Source: Oxytricha trifallax (taxonomy: Eukaryota > Ciliophora > Spirotrichea > Sporadotrichida > Oxytrichidae). From it: a stretch of DNA of 64,000 bases. Below the pieces are notes generated by a model that saw nothing but the letters and a program-made list of their open reading frames with translations, searched no databases and was not told the origin of the DNA. Shown here piece after piece: positions 11,530 to 23,185 of the stretch. Where the stretch lies: contig ARYC01017080.1 in NCBI GenBank assembly GCA_000711775.1, positions 62,001 through 126,000 of the forward strand, written 5' to 3'. The translations under genes were made by a program, and so were the position numbers. Positions within the stretch are counted from its first letter, which is position 1; every line of letters starts with the position of its first letter.

Positions 11530-14500
11530 TTAAATCTGAGTAGTCTAATCCACTTATTTTTCCTTTTTTTTGACATAGGCCACCTTAAATAGCTTTTTGA
11601 TAGGTTGGTAGTATTCGCGTAGTTCCAGTTGCCTTATTCTCTAGTCCAGCCAAATCATGTTTGTAATAATTTTTATTTATTTGTGACCTTGTAAGTCAAA
11701 TATTCTATTCTCTCTTATTGTTTTTGAGAATCTATTTGGGTCTCCTGCTGAGTTAATTAGTTCACAATTCTTCATATGATTCTAGTCTACCAAGACCTTG
11801 TGTATTCTACAGTAATGGCTCATGCCATAGTTAATAATAGTTTTCCCCTAACTTATTGCCATCATAATGTCCATAACATTTTTAGTTAGGAATATTTTCT
11901 TCCTTTTTTATAGCTCATTTCCCTTCTCCTTGATCTCCTCACTTGCTTTTTTTGGTCTTACAAATTAATCTATATTCATATTTATTTTCTTCATGTTCTT
12001 CTGAACCAAATCCCTTATTATTTCAGTGGTGTTGGTCTCTTTTAATTAGGTTACATTCCTTAAGATTTATTGGGAATATCCCTTGGAGTTCTAAAGGCGA
12101 TTCTTTTTAATTGTAATTCCATCTTTTCTATTTCCTCCAGTTTCACGAATCGGGCAGCCACTAAGGGAGTGTATTTGTAGATCATTAGTGATCTTATCTG
12201 TGCCATCATTATGGTGTCGCTGACTGTGCGGTTGTTAGAATTCGTTAGTTTCTAGTAGAATTCTGTCTTCTTCTTAATTTCTTTCCATGTGTTCTTTAGT
12301 AGGTCTTGAGTGTTCAAACATATGTTTAATCCTAGGTACTTAGCTTCTTAGACTTTGCTAATTCCTTCTATCACAATTTCATTTCTAAAGTTTCTTGAAT
12401 CACTCAAAAATACTGTCTTCTTCGTGTTTAGTTTTAAGTTGTGTGATTTTTCTATTTCCCTGAAACATTCTATTACTCTTCTAAACTATTACGGGTCTTT
12501 AATGTTTATGAGGATGTCATCAGCAAATGCAATTAGTTTGCCTGTTTAATTAGCGACAAAAGTTCTTTTTATGAGTATAATGCATCCTATAGGTATATAT
12601 TGAACAACATGGGTGATAATCTGCTTCCTTATGCTACTCCTTGTTCAATTCTTATTTCCTGATTTTCAAAAGTAATTTTGTTGTTCGAGTACAACATCTC
12701 GATTAGCTTGACTATTTCCGCGTCCTTCTGACAACCTATTCTTCCTCTCAAAATTGTTATAAGTTTGTCTTTCCAGACTGAGTCATAAGCTTTCTAAAGG
12801 TCTATTAGTATGTACGCTTCTCTTTATTTGCTCTTCCTTCTGGATTGCTTAATGTGCTCGAGTAGTCTTATGAGATTAATATGGGTACTTTTACTTTCTT
12901 TGAATCCATTTTGGTAGTTTCCTGTCTAAAGCAACCCGCTTTTGTTTCCGTTTATTTTGTTAATATTGTAGAAATACATTTGAATTTGGAAAATTAATTA
13001 TAATAAAAATAAATATAAATCAAAATATTGGCAGTTAAAGTTGGCCAATTTGAACGATCTTGGGCTCATTCGATAGAGAATTAAAAATTAGCTAAACTTT
13101 ATTATTGGCGGTACTATTTTATCGTATCCCTGGAGCGAGATAACTCGACTTTAATGTGGAGGAATTATTTAATGAATTTAGAGGTGTTTAATTAAAGGGA
13201 AGTTATCTCGCTCCAGAGATGCGATAAAATAGTACCGCCAATAATAAAGTTTAGCTAATTTTGAATTCTCTATCGAATGAGCCCAAGATCGTTTCAATTG
13301 GCCAACTTTAACTGCCAATATTTTGATTTATATTTATTTTAATTATAATTAATTTCCCAATTTCAAATGTATCTACAGATAAATACTTTTTCCACTATTT
13401 TTCCTAAGTGGGAATTCACTACAATTGGTCTTGTGTTGTCGACTTCTGGGTATGAATTATTTTGGTCTTTGCTTAGGAGGATCAACCTTCCCTCTTTTAT
13501 ATACTGTGGGATCTATCCCTCGTTAAGCCATTATGCTATTTTTTGGCATACTGTTTGTCGTATTTTCTACGATTTGTCCAAGATTTTCCCATCGAACCCA
13601 TCTGGACCTATTGCTTTATTGAAGTTGCATTCTTGAATACTCTGTTCAACGTCCTTTTCCTCACAGAATCTATCCATTTCTTATTCGTCCAGCATAGTTA
13701 TGTCTTTCTTAGTTTACAACTTGTCTTTATTTTCTCTTTTATCTTTGAATAACTAGTTGTAGAACTCTACGATTTTCCTTGTTGTGTCATCTCCTGCCTC
13801 AACTCTCTCGTCTTTGATCGTCAGTCCTTTAATTGGTTATGAGTCTTTTTGACTCTTTGTTAGTCTCTTTACCATGTGGAAGAAACCTTTTAAGTCGTTT
13901 TTGTCCAAACATTATTCTAAGTTGTTGATTGCTTCTCTCCATTTAATTTTCATTTATTAAAATAGGTTTGCCTGGTTTATTCCATTACTCTTTAGGAACC
14001 ATTCTGGTGGTTATTAATACCAGTTTTTTCCTCTTACTTGTTTCTCTATTTTATCTTCAAAACACTTTTGTATTGGATTATCAAGGTCCTTTAATGACAT
14101 TTCTCTTCCTTCCTCAATGAATGTTTTCCAGCACTACTTTCTGATGTCTGTTATTCTAATTGTTCTTTCTCTGTCAATTAATTTCAAATCATCATCTTAA
14201 TAATTAATTTTAAGAGTTACTTGAATCAGTTTGTGGTCTGTCAGTCTAAGTTGACTTGTTTCCCATTTCAAAGTTTCTGTATTTGTAAAAATTTGATCTA
14301 GTTAGTTCCCTTTTGTGTGAGTTTCCACTCCTTCCGGAATAGATTCTTTCAACCCCTCTTTGTTTAATCTTTTCCCTAATTCTTTTATATGGAAGTTAAA
14401 ATCTCCCATCACGATTATCCTCTGTTTTTGGCACTTTTACTTTAGGGATTTAATCATAAAAATCAGTCTGTTTTGCAGTTCTTTTACTTCTTCGTTCCAG

Positions 14501-14830
14501 TATGGTGGTATGTATGCTGTTATAATGTGGAGTGGGAATCCCCCACGTTCAAAATGTTCCATGCTATGAATTGTTTGAGGGTTTTGATCGTTTTCATCTC
14601 ATACTTTCCACTATTCAATACTAACACTCCTCCATTTCTCGCTAGTTGGGTTTGTGTTATGTTTTTGTTGTTGATTCCAACCAGTCTTTAGAGTCTTGTT
14701 TCTACAAGTCCTATGAAATCAGGGTTATTGCCTTCAATGTCTTTCATCAGTTAATCTTGCTTCAGTTTTGAGTTCAATCCTCTGACATTCTGTAGGCACA
14801 ACTTTATTTCTACCGTCTTCGTAATTCCTT
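11530..14830 (-). pseudogene. LINE ORF2: endonuclease and reverse transcriptase
   Basis: Read from 14830 downward, the start is KLCLQNVRGLNSK, the usual first strand of the endonuclease, followed by DFIGLVETRL. Further on are IIVMGDFNF (about 14400) and LTDHKLIQ (about 14240), catalytic parts of the same fold. After the MITE come RT motif A ILIDLQKAYDSVWKDKL (about 12790), motif B GVAQGSRLSPMLFNIYL (about 12620) and, one frame over, motif C IAFADDILI (about 12515). Near the end is HYCRIHK with NHMKNC, a Cys/His cluster common at LINE C-termini. TAA/TAG appear as Gln throughout. At least two frameshifts separate these blocks. Confidence 0.75.
12966..13377. repeat. Palindromic MITE, copy B (inside the LINE)
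   Basis: This has the same arms and centre as copies at 4415 and 25347, with ends TTGTAGAAATACATTTG and its complement. It sits inside the LINE ORF, so it inserted after the LINE did. Arms are nearly perfect complements. Confidence 0.8.
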
Positions 14831-15178
14831 GTCTCTTGTTACTTATGATTTACTCTCTCCTCTTGGTTCGCTATTTCTCCGCGAATCTTTCATTTCTTCT
14901 CACCCATCCTTCAGCTTCTCTAACAGGTTAGTAGAATTCAAGCTGTCGGCTATTGTCAATCTTGACCGAAAATTTGTTTATGTTTTTACAATTGTTTTAT
15001 TACAACTAAACATTCTGGTTTTGAAATGTTGAATTTTACGAATTTGGTTTTGAATTTTCAAAGTATTTTTCCAATGTTTATTATGAAGTTGGTCTCTCAC
15101 CTTGGCCACTGGATTATGAGTAGACAGGCAGTTTCCTCCTTCCATTAGTCGTTTACTTTTCTGGCTCCATTTTTCCCG

Positions 15179-15224
15179 CCTCTTTTAATTGCTAAGATTT
15201 ATCTTTATTTTTTAATTTATTATT
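15179..15224. repeat. 46-bp direct repeat, LINE 5' side
   Basis: Exact copy of 11406-11451; see that entry. Confidence 0.7.
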
Positions 15225-15633
15225 ACTTAGAAATATTATAATAAAATTTTTAAAAAACTTATAAAATCTACGAGCTGAGTCTAAATTTATACTTTTGACT
15301 TAACTCGTGAAATTACATTTCAGATATTTTAACTTTAATATTTTCATACATTTTTCTTTAATCACATATAACATTTTTTATCCAAGTATTATTGCCTTAT
15401 TAAAATGTACTCACATTAAATTGTACGTTTATCTTTTAATTAAGTATGTTTTTTAATCCTAATATTTGTTAATAACTAAGACAATATTTAATTTAATATA
15501 TTTAAAATTTATTCTCTTTTAAACTTTTCTTTACCATAATTAATTAAAAGCATATATCATTTAAATAAGTTATTGTTCACTATTCTTGATTATTTAATAT
15601 TATCTGGAAAATAAAAGTATTTTCTCTAATTCT
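15225..15633. other. AT-rich spacer
   Basis: Very AT-rich with no gene seen. It ends in a pyrimidine-rich run with TTCTTAG just before coding resumes at 15634, so it may end in an intron or an eliminated segment. Confidence 0.4.
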
Positions 15634-15912
15634 TAGAGGCTGAGCAAGATGAACTTGATCATTGGAGTATCAAGCACGGAGAGCTGTCCTACACTATGAA
15701 TAGAGGTAGGACCAATCAGCATTCCTTCAAGTACTTCTTTTGAAAGCTGGAACTCACATTGGATGATATTGACTTGAAGTGGAGGTAGAATACTGTTATT
15801 ATGACAGATAACGCTCCATATCGCAGATCCCACAATATTATGGCATAGTACTGTGGGCTAAAGCTACCAGTAATGTGCCTTGAGCTTTACCATCACATGC
15901 CTGCTCATTAAA
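15634..15912 (+). pseudogene. DDE transposase, 3' part (copy 2)
   Basis: One frame reads HGELSYTMNRGRTNQHS, then, after an in-frame TGA, VIMTDNAPYRRSHN and LPVMCLELYHHMPAH. The G-x-x-x-Y-x-x-N-x-GRTN block and the DNA block line up with the fuller transposase at 54.5-56.1 kb (YYQLNIGRTNTQS, MLDNATYHGS, FGPYHFEMAPIE). It is therefore the continuation of the transposase at 9625-10671. The final catalytic Glu block is degraded or lies past a possible splice site at about 15912. Confidence 0.55.
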
Positions 15913-16612
15913 GTAAGTTACGAAGTGTTATAGATTTTAGGGGGTATTGGGCAGGCTTCATTTAATAGCTCTGTATGAATATTAGCAGAATAAACTAGAA
16001 CCTTCCAGGAGGTGCTGTTATCACGTGATCACAGCAGCCATATAATCAATTTCACTTACAGATTTGTGACTGTTTGTCCAATTGTAGTCTAAAATTTATA
16101 TTAAGACATTTAATAATATTAAATCAAACTGTAAATAGAAAATATTTGGGGTTTTGCTGGGTAAAGAAATTATTCAGGATAGTTTCATAAATATATCTTA
16201 AAGTGTCAATCAGAGTAATTTTAAGTACAAATAAATGCAGATAATTAAAATAAATTAAAATAAACTGCTTATGTTAATGCGGATTTAGGAATATAAATAT
16301 ATAAATTATAAATTGGGTATTTTTAAAAAATTGGATCAAGTTATTTATTGTTTGAGTATGAATAAAATTAATTTTAGTATAATTGTTAAGTAAAATGAAT
16401 TAGAAATTTTATATTAGCGTATTTTTAGAATAAAAGTTGAATAAATTAAAAGCACTAATAAAGTAATTTTTATTATTAAATTAATACTTTAAAAAATTAA
16501 AATAAATTCTCACTTTTTTAGTTTTTCAGGCATTTTAATTGATTTGTCACCGACAGAAAACCATTTGTCTCTAATTGTACTCCTTGGCAAAAATTTCTAA
16601 ATACTATTTTTA
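15913..16612. other. AT-rich spacer before the Rep element
   Basis: The stretch to about 16080 may still be transposase-derived. The remainder is AT-rich with no supportable feature. Confidence 0.45.
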
Positions 16613-16747
16613 AAATAAATTTTATAGGAATGCAATAAAAAAATTTTAATTAATAATTATAACTGGCACTAATTTGTTTATCTTTTAATTATTATTTGAT
16701 TCAGTGCACTTTTAATTTCAAATCTAATAATTAAATAATTATGACCA

Positions 16748-16828
16748 AATTGTACATTGTACAGTTTGTAAATTAGTATTTTTTTTATTAGGGCGTACTT
16801 TAGAATTGTACATTGTACATTGTACAGT
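16748..16828. promoter_or_regulatory. TTGTACA iterons in the left inverted repeat
   Basis: TTGTACATTGTACAG occurs at about 16750, and a longer run with three TTGTACA units at about 16805. Both are mirrored in the right repeat (about 18405-18490). Each unit contains the palindrome TGTACA. Short tandem sites near a Rep gene are typical binding sites of a replication initiator, so these are candidate origin or iteron sites. That role is inferred. Confidence 0.5.
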
Positions 16829-17031
16829 TTCAGAATTAGTTTTTTTTTGGAGATAGATTGTACACATTTGAAGGAAGTGAATTAGTATAATTAAATATAT
16901 AATAAATATAGTAATGATTTAAATACTTAAATGGATGACACAGAGAGGTTTTAAAAAACAGATTCACGAATACATTAGAACAAAATAAGATTGCTTGAAC
17001 GAAGGAAAAATTTCTTTCAGAATAGGAGGAG

Positions 17032-18330
17032 ATGAAAACTAACGAACAGCACATGTTTGTTTTTGAGTTCAACACTGAGGACGAGAAGCAGGTTCACTTA
17101 TACGTAGAGGAGGAGATGTCCAAGTTTACCCCGCTGTTTTGCCATTCACTCATCTTCCTCTGTGCAGTCACATAACTTGCAAGGTAGTACTTAATAATTC
17201 AGTGCAAGAAAGATGGACTGGGCCTCTGCAAGAATTACTTTACCGGGACAGATTACCTTGTGTACAAGAAATTGAACAAGCTCTAATTCACTTACTCCCT
17301 TATGGGCAAGGTTAAACTAAGGAGACTGTTTGTTAAATATGAATAACTAAAACTTCAATGTGGTGTTCAAGGCTATTTCTAAGATTTCTAGGCATTCGCA
17401 AAAGTTTAGTCAGCAAATTATAGAAGGAGAAGGTGCTCTTCAAATGCATCGTCAGAGTCTTCAAGTAACATCACTAATATTTTTAAGCAGCTTTCCAGAG
17501 CCAAAATGATAAGCGGATTTCAAGATATGTACTGAATGTATTAGGATAAAGATGTTATTTGCGAATAGATAATACAGAATCACAAAAAATTAGTTATTTT
17601 CAAGGGTTACGAATAGAAAATTCTCCCCAGGCTAGAGCCATAATTTACTAAGTTGTAATCTCTCCATAACATTTTGGAGAGATCTGACACCAGGTCACCA
17701 CATTTAAATCATCTCAACAACAGTAATCTTGAAGAAATGCTGTACTTTGATGCTTTCGACAAGCTCTACAAAGTTATCTTTAGATAATATCCAGATAAAG
17801 TAAATTTCGTATGGCTATATGGAGAGCCCAACACAGGAAAGACTACAATAGCAAAGCTCCTAAGAAAGATCTTTATCACGGAAGACTTCAAAATATTGAA
17901 CAAGATATTCTGTATCGATTTCAGCAAGCTGAACTCTGAACATTAGATTGTGATTATGGATGAGATTAAGAGAGACTTATTCTAAAGCGGGGAGAGGATT
18001 GATGATTTCAAGACCTTCTTTGAGGGTGAGGGGTACCCAGTCAACCTTAAATACTAAAATCTCGTAATTAGATTTCAAAAGTGCCAAGTGTTAGTTATTT
18101 CTAATCAACTACCGTTAAACAATATGAGCGCTCTAGATAGAAAGTCATTTGAGACAGGATGCTGAAAGTAGAGATTGGAGGAAGATGGGGACATTTTGTT
18201 GCTATAGGACGAGGAGATAATCATAAAGAATGCACATCAGGCAGTACAAGAAAGTAAGCAGAGTCCATAGCTGTAAGATAACATCAAGGAGATGATAATT
18301 TGTGAATATTTATCGGGACTCTAACAGCAA
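17032..18330 (+). CDS. Rep-like protein with SF3 helicase domain
   Basis: One frame runs from ATG 17032 with only two interruptions, TGA at 17533 and TGA at 18163, and no frameshift. The C-terminal half has the SF3 helicase set in order. Walker A is WLYGEPNTGKTTIAKLL (about residue 261), Walker B is IVIMDEIK (about 306) and motif C is VLVISNQLP (about 352). This pattern is shared by CRESS-DNA virus Rep, parvovirus NS1 and papillomavirus E1. The N-terminal half (about 230 residues, YFTGTDYLVYKKL) should hold the origin endonuclease, but I cannot assign HUH motifs with confidence. No TGA ends the frame before the right inverted repeat. The TGA at 18163 sits where Trp would fit (ETGC-x-KQRLEE), suggesting single nonsense mutations in an otherwise well kept gene. 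Confidence 0.65.
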
Positions 18331-18605
18331 TTAAATTGTTATTATATATTTAATTATACTAATTCACTTACTTTAAATCTGTACAATCTATCTCCAAAAA
18401 AAACTAATTCTCAAACTGTACAATTTACAATGTACAATTCTAAAGTACGCCAAAAAAAAAATAATTTACAAACTGTACAATGTACAATTTGGTCATAATT
18501 ATTTAATTATTAGATTTAAAATTAAAAGTAAAAGATTAACAAATAAGTGCCAGTTATAATTATTAATTTAAGATTTTTTATTGAATTCCTATAAAATTTT
18601 CATTT

Positions 18606-19545
18606 CAAATGTATTTTGATAATAATTGTCAGGCAATATTTCTTCATCAAGTAAGTAAAAAATATCTGGCTTTTGATATGACTCTCTTGATTTTTCAATT
18701 AGAATATTGCTATGAAAAACAGTTCTTGACTTTAGTATCTAAAAAGGCCTTTTTCCTAAATATTATACAAAACTTAGCTTAGTGCCTCAAATAGTATCTA
18801 ATATTGTTATAGAGCGCTTTATATTCATTGAATTTAATCCACACTAGTGTGCCACATTTTATTTAACCCTTAGTGCCCATAATTTGATGGCTTCTTCAAT
18901 TTAACCATTAATTACTCACAAAAATAAATAGCCCTCAAATTAAAGTAACTCAAAAGGAATTGAATTAAAAATGAATTTATTGGTTTGAGTATTGTAAGTG
19001 AATTTACAGCCTATTCTTTTCAAAGGTGGATCAATACAATTGCTAGAAATTTTACATCTTTATTCATTATTTTTGTGGCTTCAATTAAATCAGCCCATAA
19101 TTAAAAGATTGAAATATTTCGCTGATATTGCGCTTAATTATCATTAAATCTTTTGGTGTCCCAATAAAATTTCTAAATTATAAAATCTGAGCTGTTGTAA
19201 TTTTAATTTTATTGTTAAGGATTGATTTTTACTTCATAGATGAGTGTTTGATGGTCTATGAATCACAAATTAAAGTTCTTTTTTCATTAAATTAATTTTA
19301 TTATTTACTTATTAAGTTGTTTAAGTCTTATTCATTTGCAGCATTTTAACAATTAAGATTCCAAATTTCTTCGAATTATTTTGTAATTTACTGCTTTAGG
19401 TCAACTATGAATTATTTTTACTCAAATAATTAATTTTCAAATGTTTTACATTTTATTTATAAATTTAGTATTCATCCTAAGTAAAACTTCTAAAATTAAG
19501 TAATTATATTATTGACATCTTCCATAGTGGAGCTGTTTGACTCTT
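18606..19545 (-). pseudogene. Coiled-coil protein gene remnant
   Basis: Minus-strand coding starts near 19545 (TMEDVNNIITQFQKF) and passes through a Gln/Lys/Asn-rich helical part (EEIWNLNCQNAANEQDLNNL). It shifts frame near 19050 and continues with PFELLQFEGYLFL, EEAIKLWALRVKQN and FYLLDEEILPDNYYQ down to the Rep element's right end. In-frame TGAs occur near 18945 and 18805. Composition and length of frame argue for real coding. I cannot name a family. The frame runs straight into the Rep element, so the gene was probably cut by it. Confidence 0.4.
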
Positions 19546-20640
19546 AATAATTTTTGTTTTATTAATTATTTTATTTAGACTTTTTTTACTTTTTGTAATA
19601 TTAATTTTTATTTTATTTAGTTTAAGTCAAGCAATTCTTTTCATCATTTAAATTGTCAGATTTGTCAAATTAATTTTTGCTCTTAATTCTAATTTAATTT
19701 AGATGCTGAATGAATTAATTGTTTAGAGAGTAAACATTATACCATTTTTTAAACTTACTAATAAATTAGAAGTATATGCTAATAAAGTTGATTTGCTCTC
19801 TATTTAATTGAGCAAATTAAACAATTTAGTTTAATATTTGTAAATTTCATGCACTTTTCTGAATCTTTTGAAAGGCATGTAAACTATAGATCTAGAATTC
19901 CCAGTATTTTATAATATAATCTTGACCATTTTTCAAGGTGTTTTATCTCTTCTAACTTAATTGTTAGACTCTTACTCATTAAAATGTTGATAATTAAAAT
20001 TATGGATCAATTTAATTGTGATCTTATGTTCGGTTATTGAATAGTGAAGATTAGTCACATAATAACTTTTCCTTAGTTTAAATTTCAAAGGCTGAACCAT
20101 TGCATCCATTGGAGTCATTTAAAATTTATTTTAATCTTTTCAATTTTTAGTAAAGGGAATTTGTTAAATTGCTAAATGCCACCACATTCGTTTAATATTT
20201 TTTAATTTTTCCATTTAGTTACCACCGCCAGATCCTATCTAATATCAAATTACTTTAAATCCATTTATTATAATAGGTTACTTTGTAAAATTATAATGAA
20301 AATAAATAATAAATTATAAAAATATATATTTATATTTCATTAATTGGAAACTTACATACATTTTATAAATATAAATCTAAATTATCCGAAGTTTTGTTTA
20401 TTATGTAAACTTCTATAAATTAAGTGCTTACAAAATTGAAATAATTAATCTGAAATAGTTTATTAAATAAATAAAAAAATGTTTTACTAAAAAGACAAAA
20501 TCATCGATAAACTTTTATTCATAAATATAAATATAGGTAAGTTTTAAAACAAATAATCACATAATATTTTAAAATTGCAATTTAAAAGAAATATTTCTAA
20601 TTAAAATTTCTCTTGTACTTTAATGATAAGTAAAGGTATT
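19546..20640. other. AT-rich region, weak minus-strand coding
   Basis: Possible upstream exons or segments of the coiled-coil gene on the minus strand, with many frame breaks. Nothing that I can delimit. Confidence 0.3.
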
Positions 20641-20880
20641 TAGGTTACCAGGGGAAGTGACTAAGGATATAAACTGCAGGAATAAAATTCTCCCCACTTT
20701 GAGAATTGTTCGACAGGGGGTGGTGATGTGTTCAAAGGTTTATCTTAACATTTAATGTTAATTGTTCGCAATAATTTTGCGATTAACCTTATTACCCTCA
20801 GTAAGCTCAGCCTAACTAACTTTTGTAGAGATTGGCAAAATATTCAATTATTAACAATGTAGTAAGTAAGTAAGTAAATA
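20640..20880. other. GC-richer island with TAAG-repeat tail
   Basis: About 200 bases of clearly higher GC (AGGGGAAGTGAC, GTTCGACAGGGGG) end in a tandem GTAAGTAAGTAAGTAAATAAA run at about 20860. A non-AT island followed by a simple-repeat tail resembles a short retroposon (SINE-like) read on the plus strand. Another possibility is a structured RNA: GTTAAT and CGCAA pair with TTGCG and ATTAAC around 20757-20787. No ORF. Confidence 0.3.
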
Positions 20881-22180
20881 AATTAAATAAAGAAAAATTA
20901 AATAAAATTAACAGCCAATATTACTTCTTAAGGCTCTTAATATGAAAGTGAAATTTTTTAAATTACAAAATTCAATTGAGATTTACTCTAAATTATATAG
21001 AAAATAATTTTATTTTATTATTAATATATTCAGGGAACTTTAGAAGATATAATTTAAGAGAGTATCAAGATATAATGCCCAATTTAAAATTTTTTATTGA
21101 AGATTCTATAATGCTTTTTACTTGAAGCAAATTGTATTGAAGCCATTAATGTATAAAGAGAAATATTTTACAACTTTACTTGGGAGAATTCTGAAAAAAA
21201 GATCTACATTAATATAAATTTAAATTGGCCAAATAATAATTGCTAAAATGTAATGACAGGTCTCCAAAAAATATATTAAAATCAAATAAAATATTGTTAT
21301 TAAGAATTGAAAACATTTAGAAATAATTTTATTTACGTACTAAATATATTCATTGGTGATTCTTTAATTGATTATTATAGCTTAACTTAACTTAATTTCA
21401 TTCATTTTTTAATTCATTATTAATGATTTTAAAGAAATATCAATTTATTAAAATTAGTGAATCAATTATTAATCCCCAAAAATTTTAGACTTTTTTACAT
21501 TGGGGTTTTGGGGTTTATAAATATATATGAATAAAATTAATAAATAAAATAAAATTAATTCAAATTAGTAACTTAAAATTACATTAAGTTTCTATCAAGT
21601 TTAAATAATATTTATTCGTGCCTATTTATAATAAAAATAATAAATATAATATGCTTAAAGATTAATTTTGTTTTTAAGTTTTGTTGTTTCATTAGGAATT
21701 AATTTAAAACTTTTTCTTTTTATCTAAAACTATCAATAAATGAAATGTAAATTTAGTAGAAAAGTAATTGCATTCTTACTTTTAATTCTTAAAAAATACA
21801 ATTAAAGAAATAATTATGTTAAAGAATATAATTATTGACACCAAGTAGTAAAGATATATTAATTTTGCTACATGGTACCATTGTAATTTTGAAAAATACT
21901 AAAAATTTAACAAATATATTAAATAATATTATAAAATTGATTGAATCTTTTTTCACTATTTTTATATATTTCAGAAAATTTTATATATTCCTTATTTTTT
22001 ACTTCTATTTGGTAGGTTTTTCTACCGTTTTTTTCTTCTATTTTATGAATTGTTCTGATATGTGTTCATATATAACACCAAACTTTTGTCTTACACCGTG
22101 GAATTAATCAACTAAATATAGACTTTAATTATAAAAATATTCTTCATTGTACATATAGCTATAAAAATCACTATCTTAAA
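20881..22180. other. AT-rich region with a solo telomere-like repeat
   Basis: No gene is supportable. At 21502-21516 it contains GGGGTTTTGGGGTTT followed by ATA. This is the same right-end form as the cassette ending at 54476, but no matching C4A4 left end is evident nearby (only TCCCCAAAA at about 21472). Confidence 0.5.
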
Positions 22181-22199
22181 ATTAATAAGTGTTATATGA

Positions 22200-23184
22200 T
22201 TAAATATTTGTCTTATAATCGCGACTTTAAAAATTTAAATTTTATATTGCCAGTTATATTATTTTAAACAAAATAACCATTTGTATGGCCACTTGCTCCT
22301 AAAAAAGATAAAGGATCGTTATTAAATGTTATCATTGGTGCATTAGGCTACACAAAGTATAATTATGTATTGCTTTAATCTGCTCTAAATCCTCTTACTG
22401 AATTAGTGAAATTATTTATTTGTTTGGTTTCTACAGTAGAAATGATATTAAAATTATTGAGATTTAATCTAGTTCTATCAGAAGCTGTAGAATTGTTAAT
22501 AATAAATATTTGCATTGTTGTAGCCGCTGATTTATAAGAACATTATTGAAGCATTTATAGATAGAGCATTTGTTGTTTATGTATTTGTAGTAAATACTTT
22601 AAGATTGCAAGCATTAACAATTATTTACTAATACATTCTAGTTATAAAGCACTTATTGTATAATTATTTTATTAAAACGTAAGTATGCATTAAAAATCCT
22701 ATAAACACCATTAACTCTACAATAAAACACTTGATTATTGGCAATTTTCACTATTTACACATAAAATTAATCCGTCGCTAATACTACTATCCAAAACTAA
22801 TATACATTTTAAAAATTTGATACAGAAGTCGTTATGTAAGTTGCTAATTATCCTTAGTTTACAGAATCATTTGTACTAGTTCCATTCGCCACACTGGTTA
22901 TTATTTAAGAGTAGAAATATTATATATTATTGGAGGAGTAATAGTAATTGTATTGCGATTACCCAAGCTTTTGTTGTTCAGTCTTAATTATTTACTGGGG
23001 CTAAAACATTTATTAATCTGTTATTGTTTATATTCCTATTTCCCGTTGCATATTTAATAGAATATAGTATGACCTAGCATCTGCTCATGTTTAAGATTGT
23101 TTTGTTGTCTACTTCTGTGTCTACATATTTTTTTCTTAAGTCAAAGTTGGTTCATTATATTTTGGCTTTATAAGTTTTCGACAT
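22200..23184 (-). pseudogene. Tail-fibre-like gene 2
   Basis: The gene starts at ATG 23184 (MSKTYKAKYNEPTL). After a frame slip it continues with KYVDTEVDNKTI, the K-x-YVD-x-x-x-xN phrase common in repeated shaft segments of phage and large-DNA-virus tail fibres. Further coding includes TASDRTRLNLNNFN and MITFNNDPLSFLGASGH down to about 22200. It follows the collar-domain gene directly on the same strand and begins with a similar head sequence, so the two are probably duplicates or parts of one gene set. Several frame breaks make it non-functional as read. Confidence 0.45.
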
Positions 23185-23185
23185 A

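Larger units (their letters stand above)
11452..15178 (-). mobile_element. LINE (non-LTR retrotransposon), decayed
   Basis: The body lies between two 46-bp direct repeats. The minus strand encodes an apurinic-type endonuclease followed by reverse transcriptase and a C-terminal Cys/His segment, the standard order of LINE ORF2. A MITE (12966-13377) has inserted between endonuclease and RT. Frameshifts near 14530 and 12540 and an in-frame TGA show an inactive copy. No poly(A) tail is seen at the 3' side, only AT-rich sequence. Confidence 0.75.
16613..18603. mobile_element. Rep/SF3-helicase element with ~290-bp inverted repeats
   Basis: Two long inverted repeats (about 16613-16912 and 18337-18603, with small gaps) flank one gene coding for an SF3-type helicase. 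The repeats contain AACTGGCACT, a run of TTGTACA iterons and a T-tract. This layout of one replication gene between long terminal inverted repeats resembles integrated small DNA viruses or Rep-based transposons rather than a DDE transposon. The right repeat abuts the minus-strand coding remnant at 18606, so the element probably inserted into that gene. Exact ends and any target duplication are not clear. Confidence 0.7.

Noticed and set aside
17032-17530. HUH endonuclease motifs in the Rep-like N-terminus
   Set aside because: I could not find a convincing HxH or YxxxK in order; left unassigned.
284-21516. A single 21-kb element between the C4 tract at 284 and the G4T4 tract at 21502
   Set aside because: The ends share only a few telomere-like bases, and the interior is a patchwork of independent elements with their own ends.
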